Positions 24,952 through 32,262 of a stretch of 64,000 bases of DNA are shown here, piece after piece. Below the pieces are notes generated by a model. It saw only the letters and a program-made list of their open reading frames with translations, searched no databases and was not told where the DNA came from. The translations under genes and the position numbers were made by a program. How positions within the stretch are numbered: the stretch's first letter is position 1; each line of letters starts with the position of its first letter. The DNA comes from an uncultured Agathobacter sp. (GTDB taxonomy: Bacteria; Bacillota; Clostridia; Lachnospirales; Lachnospiraceae): NCBI GenBank assembly GCA_910587655.1, contig CAJUND010000009.1, positions 69,994-133,993 on the forward strand. The letters run 5' to 3'.

Positions 24952-26286
24952 GTGAAAAAAATGAGCTTATTAAAAAAACTGACGGCGGCAGCGCTGACAG
25001 CAGGCATGATTGTCACAGGAAGCGGAGTCTGTGCACCTGAACCCGCATGGGCGGCAAACATTGTTTCTGAATCCGTGGATTCGGACGGTTCCATTTATGC
25101 GCAGGATTCGGACGGTTTTGTTTACTATGTTCCCAAAGGGGCAACCAAAAAGAGCGGATGCACCATCGGACTGTACGGGGGTACAAAAACGGATATTACT
25201 TTTCCGAAGAAATATGCATCTGCTAAAAACGGAACCTATACGGTTACGGATATCGGAGGAAATGTAAGCCTGCTTACACAGCTGAAAAGCGTAACGATAC
25301 CATCCGGTTATAAAACAATCCAGAAGGAAGCATTTGCAAACCAGCCCCAGCTTTACAGGGTGGTGATTCCGGCAAGCGTGACAAAAATTGACAGACTTGC
25401 ATTTGCAGGCTGCAACATGAGCAGGCTAACCATCGTGGCGCCATACGGTTCCGCAGCAGAAAAATTTGCAGCTGCAAACAATATCAATTACTCAAACAGC
25501 AAGTCCTTACAGATTCAGACAGGCGACCTTACCATGTATGCAGGAGAAAGCAGACAAACAGCTGTTTTAAATGCTTCCAGCGCACCGGTATGGAAAAGTT
25601 CCAGCCCGTCTGTTGCAACGGTTGATGAAACAGGGCGGATCAAGGCGCTTAAGGCAGGTAAAACCCAGATTACTGCTACCATCGGCTCCAAAAAATACAA
25701 CTATACATTTAAGGTTGTAAAACGTACACAGGAAAATGTATTAAAGGTGGTCTGGAAAAATTACGTAACTGCGGACATGACCGATTATGAAAAGGCAGTT
25801 GCCGCAAACCAGTGGATGAAGGATAATGTGAATCCGTCCGGGACATCCGTTTCTGTGAAAAAGGCATTTGAGGGCGGAAAGGTCAACTATAAGGGTTACA
25901 CAGGGGCATACCACAAAATCCTCACCCATTACGGAATAAAGGTTAAGGAAAAGAACGGCAAGTCGCATCTTGAAAATTACGTGACCATTGCAGGAAAATC
26001 CTATATGGCTTCCTCCATTGCTTCAAGCAAGGCGGATAAAAACTTTACGACGACAGGCTGCGGAAATGTTACCTTAAATAAAAATACCCTGACGCTTTCC
26101 GTGGGAAAGACCGGAACTTTCAAGGCGTCCGGCAAAACAAAGGGAATTACCTGGAGCAGCAGCAACAAAAAAGTTGCAACAGTAAACAAGAACGGAAAGG
26201 TTACGGCAAAGGGTGCCGGCACAGCTTCCATTAAAATGAAAGTTAATGGAAAGACATACAGCTGTACGGTACGTGTGAATAAATAG
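24952..26286 (+). CDS. Secreted protein: LRR-5/BspA-like region, two Big_2 Ig-like domains and a degenerate transglutaminase-like domain
   Basis: A 444-residue surface or secreted protein. I place the start at GTG 24952, 8 bp after GGGAGG and downstream of a clear promoter; ATG 24961 is the alternative. A signal peptide ends near AWA. Next comes a short BspA-type leucine-rich region (LTQLKSVTIPSGYKTIQKEA, IPASVTKIDRLAFAGC), a Big_2 domain (WKSSSPSVATVDETGRIKAL), a transglutaminase-like stretch (MTDYEKAVAANQWMKDNV, then VNYKGYTGAYHKILTHYGIK) and a final Big_2 domain (WSSSNKKVATVNKNGKVTAK). In active relatives the segment before GY contains cysteine; here it is tyrosine, and no partner aspartate is visible, so the domain looks inactive. 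Role: adhesion or wall binding is likely, but this is inference. The next gene follows by 25 bp. Confidence 0.8.
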   Translation: MKKMSLLKKLTAAALTAGMIVTGSGVCAPEPAWAANIVSESVDSDGSIYAQDSDGFVYYVPKGATKKSGCTIGLYGGTKTDITFPKKYASAKNGTYTVTDIGGNVSLLTQLKSVTIPSGYKTIQKEAFANQPQLYRVVIPASVTKIDRLAFAGCNMSRLTIVAPYGSAAEKFAAANNINYSNSKSLQIQTGDLTMYAGESRQTAVLNASSAPVWKSSSPSVATVDETGRIKALKAGKTQITATIGSKKYNYTFKVVKRTQENVLKVVWKNYVTADMTDYEKAVAANQWMKDNVNPSGTSVSVKKAFEGGKVNYKGYTGAYHKILTHYGIKVKEKNGKSHLENYVTIAGKSYMASSIASSKADKNFTTTGCGNVTLNKNTLTLSVGKTGTFKASGKTKGITWSSSNKKVATVNKNGKVTAKGAGTASIKMKVNGKTYSCTVRVNK

Positions 26287-26311
26287 ACAGCCCGGACAAG
26301 GAGGATATGTT

Positions 26312-27235
26312 ATGAAAAAAGAATTAAATACCAGAAGGAACCTGCTGGTAAAAGCAGTGACAGTGTTCGTACTGTTTGCAATGGCGGTGACGGCGGTTAT
26401 GCCGGTACCTGCCGTAAAAGCGGTAACGAAGCAGACCATGTATGTGGGGGAGAAGTTTGAATATGTCATTTATGGCGCAACGGTTACAGGTGTGTCCTCT
26501 TCCAGCAAAAAAGTGGTAAAAACTGCAAAGGCAAAAGGCAAAAACAATGCCTGCACCCTGGAGGCAAAAAAGACCGGCAGCGCAACCGTTACAATTAAAT
26601 ATAAGGACTATTCCAGAAAAACCCATACTAAAAAGCTGAAGATAACTGTAAAGAAACTGGATCTTACAGGAACTGTCAAGCCGCTGGATTCCGGATATGT
26701 TCTGCTGGAAGTAAAGAATAATACCAAGCAGACCTTTGACAGGGCTGAAGTACGTTATACGCTCAAAAATGCTTCCGGACAAGTTATCAAGGAGGATGTT
26801 GAGAGGGTAAATTATGTTATGGCGGGAAAGACTGCATATGACAGCATTTACGTTGGAAGGGACCAGAATATTGATTTTTCCCAGTGTGAGGCAAAGGTGA
26901 CCGCCGCTGACCGCGATCCGGGATATACATACAAAAATGTGGCGAAGAAAAATCTGACCGTTACAAAGATGGATGAGGCGGACGATGGTACAAACATTAC
27001 CTTCAAGCTTAGGATTAAGAATAAGCTGAACCAGAATGTACAGGTGGTAAATTACCTGATTTCCTATGATTCAGAGGGAAACATTATTGATATGACAAGA
27101 AGGACTGCTTATGTGAATAAGAAAGCGACTGAGACAACATCAGCATATACTGTTTCCAAAGGCTCCTACAGCCATCCGACATTCGACCATTACGAACTTG
27201 TAACGCAGGCGTATACAATGGAAAGAAAAAAATAA
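26312..27235 (+). CDS. Secreted Ig-like / FxLYD-like domain protein
   Basis: A 307-residue protein with a signal peptide (hydrophobic residues about 13-30, cleavage near VKA). Residues 35-115 resemble a bacterial Ig-like domain: TMYVGEKFEYVIYGATV, SSKKVVKTAK, GSATVTIKYK. The remainder has two beta-sandwich segments of the FxLYD kind (VLLEVKNNTKQTFDRAEVRY near residue 130 and FKLRIKNKLNQNVQVVNYLI near residue 230). The protein is lysine-rich. I do not recognise a specific function. It follows the Big_2 gene after 25 bp with an AAGGAGG ribosome site, so the pair is one transcript, ended by the terminator at 27241-27276. Confidence 0.7.
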   Translation: MKKELNTRRNLLVKAVTVFVLFAMAVTAVMPVPAVKAVTKQTMYVGEKFEYVIYGATVTGVSSSSKKVVKTAKAKGKNNACTLEAKKTGSATVTIKYKDYSRKTHTKKLKITVKKLDLTGTVKPLDSGYVLLEVKNNTKQTFDRAEVRYTLKNASGQVIKEDVERVNYVMAGKTAYDSIYVGRDQNIDFSQCEAKVTAADRDPGYTYKNVAKKNLTVTKMDEADDGTNITFKLRIKNKLNQNVQVVNYLISYDSEGNIIDMTRRTAYVNKKATETTSAYTVSKGSYSHPTFDHYELVTQAYTMERKK

Positions 27236-27240
27236 TGAAA

Positions 27241-27276
27241 AAAAGCGGCAGAATCCCCATGGTTTTGCCGCTTTTT
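27241..27276 (+). terminator. Rho-independent terminator of the surface-protein transcript
   Basis: AAAGCGGCA (27242-27250) pairs with TGCCGCTTT (27266-27274), and a T-run follows directly. It lies 5 bp after the stop of the FxLYD-like gene. Confidence 0.85.
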
Positions 27277-27351
27277 ATATTTTATGGGAAAATTTTCAGA
27301 AAAAAGCTAAACAATAACCGGAAAAGTCCGATAAATATATTGAAACAATAA

Positions 27352-27603
27352 AAGAGTAATGCAGGGGACAAAGCATTACAACCGCCAATCACGGAAGGGA
27401 GGCGTGTTACCGCAGCAAAGTTCGAGCAGAGATATCAGGTAATTATTCCGATAGGTCCGGTAACGACTGTTTCATATTTCACACCGCGGAACAGGGATGA
27501 CCAGCAGGCGAATGAAAAAAAGGGTTCCTTTGACGGGATTCTGAAAAAACAGATGCGGATGCTGGAGCTTGAGGAGGATCAGACGTTTCAGGCATACTGC
27601 TAG
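27352..27603 (+). pseudogene. Small coding-looking ORF without a usable start codon
   Basis: From the upstream stop at 27349 to TAG at 27601 a frame of 83 codons is open. Its last 60 codons read like a real protein: KFEQRYQVIIPIGPVTTVSY, then FTPRNRDDQQANEKKGSFDG, then ILKKQMRMLELEEDQTFQAYC. A good ribosome site, GGGAGG, sits at 27397-27402, just where a start would be expected near 27409, but the in-frame codons there are GTT, ACC and GCA, not ATG, GTG or TTG. Either the gene has lost its start, translation uses an unusual codon, or there is a sequence error. I do not recognise the family. A perfect 6-bp hairpin (GCAGGA, loop AAC, TCCTGC) follows the stop codon at 27603-27617. Confidence 0.35.
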
Positions 27604-27642
27604 CAGGAAACTCCTGCAAAGTATTACAGTAAGGAGATAAAA

Positions 27643-27666
27643 ATGGCAGAATGGAACAACATGTGA
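27643..27666 (+). CDS. Seven-codon mini-ORF
   Basis: ATG at 27643 encodes MAEWNNM and stops at TGA 27664. It is preceded by AAGGAG at an ideal 6-bp distance. The frame stays open for a long way after the TGA. It could be a leader peptide, the head of a broken gene, or chance. The rest of the stretch 27604-27785 shows nothing else I can support. Confidence 0.2.
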   Translation: MAEWNNM

Positions 27667-27785
27667 AGGCGCTGTGTCGATACAGAATTGTACGATGCGG
27701 CGTTTTTACGTGTCTTTTTTCTGCGGCTTTGCGAATGGCGCGGGCTGAACTGTTACAACTTCCGGCAGATTTTTTCAGTAAAAAC

Positions 27786-27814
27786 TTTTCAAACGATACG
27801 GATTGTGCTAGAAT
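27786..27814 (+). promoter_or_regulatory. Promoter of the phosphoglucomutase operon
   Basis: TTTTCA at 27786-27791 and TAGAAT at 27809-27814 with a 17-bp spacer; TGTGC precedes the -10 element. The start codon of the phosphoglucomutase is 46 bp downstream. Confidence 0.55.
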
Positions 27815-27860
27815 GGAAAAGCATGGAATTATATAAGAAATACAGGAGGTACGGGAGGCT

Positions 27861-29585
27861 ATGGATTATAAACAGGAATACGAAAAATGGTGCAGCGATG
27901 CATATTTTGATGAAGATACGAAAGCAGAGCTTAAAGCGCTGGCGGGGGATGAGAAAGAAATCGAGGACCGTTTCTACCGGACCCTGGAGTTTGGTACAGC
28001 CGGACTCCGCGGAATCATCGGGGCAGGAACGAACCGGATGAATATATATACGGTCAGGCAGGCGACGCAGGGGCTTGCCAATTATATTCTGAAACAGGAC
28101 GGGAAGGAGCGCGGCGTGGCGATTGCACACGATTCACGCCTGATGGCGGATGAATTTACGGATGCAGCGGCGCTCACACTTGCGGCAAACGGCATAAAAA
28201 CCTATGTCTTTTCCGGACTCCGCCCGGTACCGGAGCTTTCCTTTGCAGTAAGGAAGCTTGGCTGTATTGCAGGAATTGTCATTACGGCAAGCCATAACCC
28301 AAGGGAATACAACGGATACAAGGTATACTGGGAGGACGGCGCGCAGGTGACGCCTCCGCATGATACCGGCATTATGGCAGAGGTCCAGAAAGTAACAGAC
28401 TTTTCCATGGTAAAGACAATGGATAAGGATGCTGCCGTGGCGGCAGGACTGTACAATATTATCGGGGAGGAGCTGGACGAGGAATACTTTACGACACTGC
28501 GTTCCCTTTCCATCCATCCGGAAATCATAAAGCAGATGGCTAAGGACATTAAGATTGTTTATACGCCTCTTCACGGTACGGGTCTTGAGCCGGTTAAGAG
28601 GGTGCTTAAGGATCTGGGATTTGAGAATGTATACATTGAGCCGCAGCAGGCTGTTCCGGACGGACATTTCCCTACGGCGCCGTATCCGAACCCGGAAAAT
28701 CCGGATGCATGGGAGCTTGCGCTGAAACTTGCAAAAGAAAAGGATGCAGACCTTGTGCTTGCCACGGACCCGGATGCAGACCGTCTCGGCGTATACTGCA
28801 AAGATACAAAGACCGGGGAGTATGTGACGTTTACCGGAAACATGTCCGCCATGCTGATTGCTGAGTATATTCTCGGCCAGAAGCGTGAAAATCATACAAT
28901 GCCGGAAAATCCCGTACTTGTGGAATCCATTGTATCCACGGATATGGCTAAGGCAATTGCAGCTGCATACGGCGTGGAGCTGGTGGAAGTGCTGACCGGA
29001 TTTAAGTATATCGGCGAGCAGATGCTGAAATACGAAAAATCAGGTGAAAAGAACTATGTATTTGGTTTTGAGGAAAGCTACGGATGCCTGCCCGGTACAT
29101 ATGCAAGGGACAAGGACGCCCCGGCAGCGGTATGCATGCTCTGTGAGGTTGCCGCTTTTTACAAGTCGCAGGGAAAGACTCTGTGGGACGGCATGATTGA
29201 AATGTATGAGAAATACGGCTACTACAGGGAAGGGATTGCGACCATGACGCTTAAGGGAATTGACGGGGCGGCCCAGATTAAGGAGATTATGGGCAGGGCA
29301 AGAAATCACACACCGGAAAAGCTTGGTACATTTGAAGTTCTTGCAGTCCGTGATTACAAAGCGGATACCAGAAAGGACTTAAAGACCGGGGAGGCTGCTC
29401 CTACCGGGCTTCCGTCCTCTGATGTGCTGTATTATGAGCTTTCAGACAATGCATGGTGCTGTGTGCGTCCGTCCGGAACGGAACCTAAGATTAAGTTCTA
29501 TGTGGGTGTGAAGGGAACTTCACTTGCCGGGGCGGACCAGACGCTTGAGGAATTAAAGGCAGAAGTGCTTAAGGCTTTTGAATAA
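27861..29585 (+). CDS. Alpha-phosphoglucomutase / phosphomannomutase
   Basis: A 574-residue cytoplasmic phosphohexomutase, close in length to Bacillus subtilis PgcA. It interconverts glucose-6-phosphate and glucose-1-phosphate, feeding UDP-glucose, glycogen and surface polymers. The active serine loop is TASHNPREYNGYKVYW (about residues 138-153), metal binding is DPDADRLG (about 310-317), the sugar loop is GFEESYG and the phosphate loop is RPSGTEPKIKFY near the C-terminus. The start follows AGGAGGT at 10 bp. The zinc-ribbon and LCP genes follow closely and appear cotranscribed. A glycogen phosphorylase gene that would supply glucose-1-phosphate lies at the end of the window. Confidence 0.93.
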   Translation: MDYKQEYEKWCSDAYFDEDTKAELKALAGDEKEIEDRFYRTLEFGTAGLRGIIGAGTNRMNIYTVRQATQGLANYILKQDGKERGVAIAHDSRLMADEFTDAAALTLAANGIKTYVFSGLRPVPELSFAVRKLGCIAGIVITASHNPREYNGYKVYWEDGAQVTPPHDTGIMAEVQKVTDFSMVKTMDKDAAVAAGLYNIIGEELDEEYFTTLRSLSIHPEIIKQMAKDIKIVYTPLHGTGLEPVKRVLKDLGFENVYIEPQQAVPDGHFPTAPYPNPENPDAWELALKLAKEKDADLVLATDPDADRLGVYCKDTKTGEYVTFTGNMSAMLIAEYILGQKRENHTMPENPVLVESIVSTDMAKAIAAAYGVELVEVLTGFKYIGEQMLKYEKSGEKNYVFGFEESYGCLPGTYARDKDAPAAVCMLCEVAAFYKSQGKTLWDGMIEMYEKYGYYREGIATMTLKGIDGAAQIKEIMGRARNHTPEKLGTFEVLAVRDYKADTRKDLKTGEAAPTGLPSSDVLYYELSDNAWCCVRPSGTEPKIKFYVGVKGTSLAGADQTLEELKAEVLKAFE

Positions 29586-29598
29586 GCGGTATGATGCG

Positions 29599-29799
29599 AT
29601 GATGAAAATATATATTTGTCCACAGTGCGGCTGGATACGGATGGTATCCAGGCGTAAGGACGTGGAATGTCATCAGTGCGGAGACGGACAGATGCGCCTG
29701 ACCAATCTTGATTTAGAAAAATTTACGGATATGTCAGAGGAAGAACGGACAAGCTATGCACAGGCATGGCTGTATATACATAACAGGCAAAAGGAATAA
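29599..29799 (+). CDS. Small zinc-ribbon protein of unknown function
   Basis: A 66-residue protein with two CxxC knuckles, CPQC near residue 8 and CHQC near residue 30, separated by about 18 residues. This is the layout of a zinc ribbon. The rest is charged (DMSEEERTSYAQAWLYIHNR). I start it at ATG 29599; ATG 29602 would serve equally, and the in-frame TTG at 29578 overlaps the mutase gene. The ribosome site is weak. It lies between the phosphoglucomutase and an LCP gene in what looks like one operon. The role is unknown. Confidence 0.6.
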   Translation: MMKIYICPQCGWIRMVSRRKDVECHQCGDGQMRLTNLDLEKFTDMSEEERTSYAQAWLYIHNRQKE

Positions 29800-29803
29800 A
29801 ATT

Positions 29804-30937
29804 ATGGCAAATAATAAAAAAAGAAAAAAGAAAAAAAAGAAGAGCAGGAAGCTGCTGTTATTTGCGTTTGAGGTTCTGTTTCTTGGTGTGCTGCTTGTGG
29901 CCGCGTACGGATTCCAGATGTTAAACCGGATTAATCATGATGAAATGGATGTTTCAGAAGCCGGAATCAACAAAGATCTGGACGAGAATACGAAAGAATC
30001 GCTGGAAGGGTATACCAATATCGCAATTTTTGGTCTGGATAACAGATCCCAGGGCAGCTACAACAGCGGAAACTCCGATGTTGTCATGATTGCAAGCATC
30101 AACAACAAAACCAAGGATGTAAAGCTGATATCCGTATACCGCGATACCTATCTGACGGTTGGAAATGGCAGTTACTCCAAATGCAACAGCGCCTATGCAC
30201 GCGGCGGGGCAACCCAGGCGGTCCAGATGCTTAACTCCAACCTGGATCTTGACATTAAGGAATATGTCAGCGTTGACTGGGCAGCCGTGGTAGAGGTGAT
30301 TGACGACCTCGGCGGGCTTGATCTTGAGATTACCCAGGGGGAAATGCTCCAGATTAACAAATACAAAAAGGATGTGGATAAGGTAACCGGTAAAATCACA
30401 CCGGATGTAACCACATACGGCAAAGTGCATCTGGACGGAACACAGGCGACCACATATGCCAGAATCCGTAAGCTTGCCGGAGATGATTACAAGCGTGCCT
30501 CCCGTCAGAGAATCGTGCTCCAGGCAATGCTGGAAAAGGCGAAAAAGGCGGGTATCGGGACACTGACACAGATTTGTAATTCTGTAGTTGACCATATTCA
30601 GACGAGCATGTCCACCAGCCGGATACTTTCACTGGCAAAGGACGTCATGAAGTACAATGTAAAAAGCACCACGGGATTCCCGTTTGACCTGACGACCAAA
30701 AATCTTACCAGCGGGGATACGGTAGTCCCGATTGACCTGGCGAACAACGTGAAGCAGCTGCATAAATATATGTTTGACGACAGTAACTATGTATGTTCGC
30801 AGACGGTAAAGACCATCAGCGATACCATTATGACAAAGACCGGTGTAACCGCGGACGCTGTAAAAGTGGATACCTCGGAATATAACGAAACGGTGGGAGC
30901 GGATGGAACAGACCAGCTGAAAAAAAGCACCGAATAA
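29804..30937 (+). CDS. LytR-CpsA-Psr (LCP) family glycopolymer ligase
   Basis: A 377-residue LCP protein of the common single-anchor type. A highly basic start (KKRKKKKKKSRK) precedes one membrane helix at about residues 19-40. The extracellular LCP domain shows FGLDNRSQGSYNSGNSD, then KLISVYRDTYL (arginine for pyrophosphate binding), DDLGGLDLEI, TYARIRKLAGDDYKRASRQR and a C-terminal tail. It would join an undecaprenyl-linked glycopolymer to peptidoglycan. The start ATG 29804 lies 4 bp after the zinc-ribbon stop, with AAAGGAATAAA upstream. With the LCP protein at 13725 this makes two LCP proteins in 17 kb, so different polymers may be served. Confidence 0.92.
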   Translation: MANNKKRKKKKKKSRKLLLFAFEVLFLGVLLVAAYGFQMLNRINHDEMDVSEAGINKDLDENTKESLEGYTNIAIFGLDNRSQGSYNSGNSDVVMIASINNKTKDVKLISVYRDTYLTVGNGSYSKCNSAYARGGATQAVQMLNSNLDLDIKEYVSVDWAAVVEVIDDLGGLDLEITQGEMLQINKYKKDVDKVTGKITPDVTTYGKVHLDGTQATTYARIRKLAGDDYKRASRQRIVLQAMLEKAKKAGIGTLTQICNSVVDHIQTSMSTSRILSLAKDVMKYNVKSTTGFPFDLTTKNLTSGDTVVPIDLANNVKQLHKYMFDDSNYVCSQTVKTISDTIMTKTGVTADAVKVDTSEYNETVGADGTDQLKKSTE

Positions 30938-30957
30938 AATAAAAAGGCATAGAATGT

Positions 30958-30991
30958 CAGTAGACCAGTCATATTTTTGATTGGTCTACTG
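30958..30991 (+). repeat. Perfect long hairpin between LCP gene and pyrophosphorylase gene
   Basis: Left arm 30958-30971 (CAGTAGACCAGTCA) pairs with right arm 30978-30991 (TGATTGGTCTACTG) over 14 bp with one G-T pair and a loop of six bases. No T-run follows it. A second small palindrome, CCCCTGCAGGGG, lies at 31007-31018, just before the next ribosome site. The pair could terminate, protect RNA ends or bind a regulator. Confidence 0.55.
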
Positions 30992-31043
30992 CTGTATGTA
31001 GCAGCGCCCCTGCAGGGGGCACATATAAAAGGAGACTGTAATT

Positions 31044-32243
31044 TTGAAGGACACATTAAAGAAGCGGATTCAGGATACAGACCAGAAATATCTTTCCCGG
31101 TTTCTGGAAGGGGAGGTTCCCGGCAGAATTGAAAAACAGCTGGAGGAGATGGACTGGTCATGCCTGGGACTGATCCATGAAAAGAAAAGGGAACGCGGAC
31201 ACTTTGAACCGTTAAAAGCGATGGAGCTTTCGGAAATCACGCCGCGCAGGGAAGAGTTTCGGGCAAAAGGCATGGAAATTATAAAGCAGGGAAAAGTCGG
31301 GGCTGTCCTGCTTGCCGGAGGGCAGGGGACCAGGCTGGGCTTTGACCGGGCAAAAGGAATGTTTAATATCGGCGTGCACAAAAACCTCTATATTTTTGAG
31401 CAGCTCATAGAAAATCTCAGACAGGCAGCCGGAGAGAGTATTCCTTTGTATATCATGACAAGTGAGAAGAATGACAAAGAAACACGGGAATTTTTTAAAG
31501 AGCATGATTATTTCGGATATAACAGTGATTTCATCCGGTTTTTCGTGCAGGAGATGGTTCCGGCGGTGGATTTTGACGGAAATATCCTGCTGGAATCGGA
31601 AGATTCCCTTGCGATGTCGCCAAATGGCAATGGAGGCTGGTTCAAGTCCATGTTAAAAGCCGGATTAAAACAGGACCTGGAAGAAAAGGGCGTGGAATGG
31701 CTGAATGTATTTGCCGTGGATAATGTACTGCAGCGCATTGCAGACCCGGTGTTTGTGGGAGCAACCGTTTTATCCGGCTGTGTCTGCGGCGCCAAAGTAG
31801 TGAAAAAGGCGGACCCGTATGAGCGTGTGGGCGCCATGTGTCTGGAAAACGGCAGGCCGTCCATAGTGGAATATTATGACCTGACCCCGGAAATGGCGGA
31901 GGCTGTGGATGAAAGCGGGACACTGCTGTACGGCTTCGGCGTGATATTAAATTACCTGTTTTCCGTGGAAGAACTGATGGAAATTGTAAAATCAAGTCTT
32001 CCGCTCCATGTTGTGGAAAAGAAGGTGCCGTACCGGGATGAAGCGGGAGTTCTGCAAAAACCGGCAGAGCCAAACGCGTTTAAGTTTGAAACGCTGATAC
32101 TGGATATGGTTTATATGATGAAGAACTGCCTGCCGTTTGAGGTCTGCCGTGAACGGGAATTTGCCCCGGTGAAAAATGCGGTGGGAACGGATTCCGTGGA
32201 ATCGGCAAGGGAACTTTTAAAGAAGAACGGCATTGCGATATAG
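31044..32243 (+). CDS. UDP-sugar pyrophosphorylase of the eukaryote-like UDPGP/UAP1 type
   Basis: A 399-residue cytoplasmic uridylyltransferase. It shows the UDPGP family loop VLLAGGQGTRLGFDRAKGMF (about residues 88-107), then NGNGGWFKSM and the binding stretch NVFAVDNVLQRIADPVFVG. This is the UAP1/UGP-like family rather than the GalU or GlmU type. It likely makes UDP-GlcNAc or UDP-glucose from the hexose-1-phosphate. It starts with TTG 31044, which I accept because AGGAG lies 9 bp upstream and the next ATG is 100 bp further in. GlmS follows after 19 bp, which suggests amino-sugar metabolism. Confidence 0.85.
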   Translation: MKDTLKKRIQDTDQKYLSRFLEGEVPGRIEKQLEEMDWSCLGLIHEKKRERGHFEPLKAMELSEITPRREEFRAKGMEIIKQGKVGAVLLAGGQGTRLGFDRAKGMFNIGVHKNLYIFEQLIENLRQAAGESIPLYIMTSEKNDKETREFFKEHDYFGYNSDFIRFFVQEMVPAVDFDGNILLESEDSLAMSPNGNGGWFKSMLKAGLKQDLEEKGVEWLNVFAVDNVLQRIADPVFVGATVLSGCVCGAKVVKKADPYERVGAMCLENGRPSIVEYYDLTPEMAEAVDESGTLLYGFGVILNYLFSVEELMEIVKSSLPLHVVEKKVPYRDEAGVLQKPAEPNAFKFETLILDMVYMMKNCLPFEVCREREFAPVKNAVGTDSVESARELLKKNGIAI

Positions 32244-32262
32244 AAAGAGAGAGGAAACTGAT

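Noticed and set aside
27688..28041. 117-codon plus frame that runs into phosphoglucomutase
   Set aside because: It covers the promoter and overlaps most of the mutase N-terminus in another frame; composition is not protein-like.
28134..28895. 253-codon minus-strand frame inside the phosphoglucomutase gene
   Set aside because: Antisense shadow of a conserved gene; no ribosome site and no protein-like pattern.
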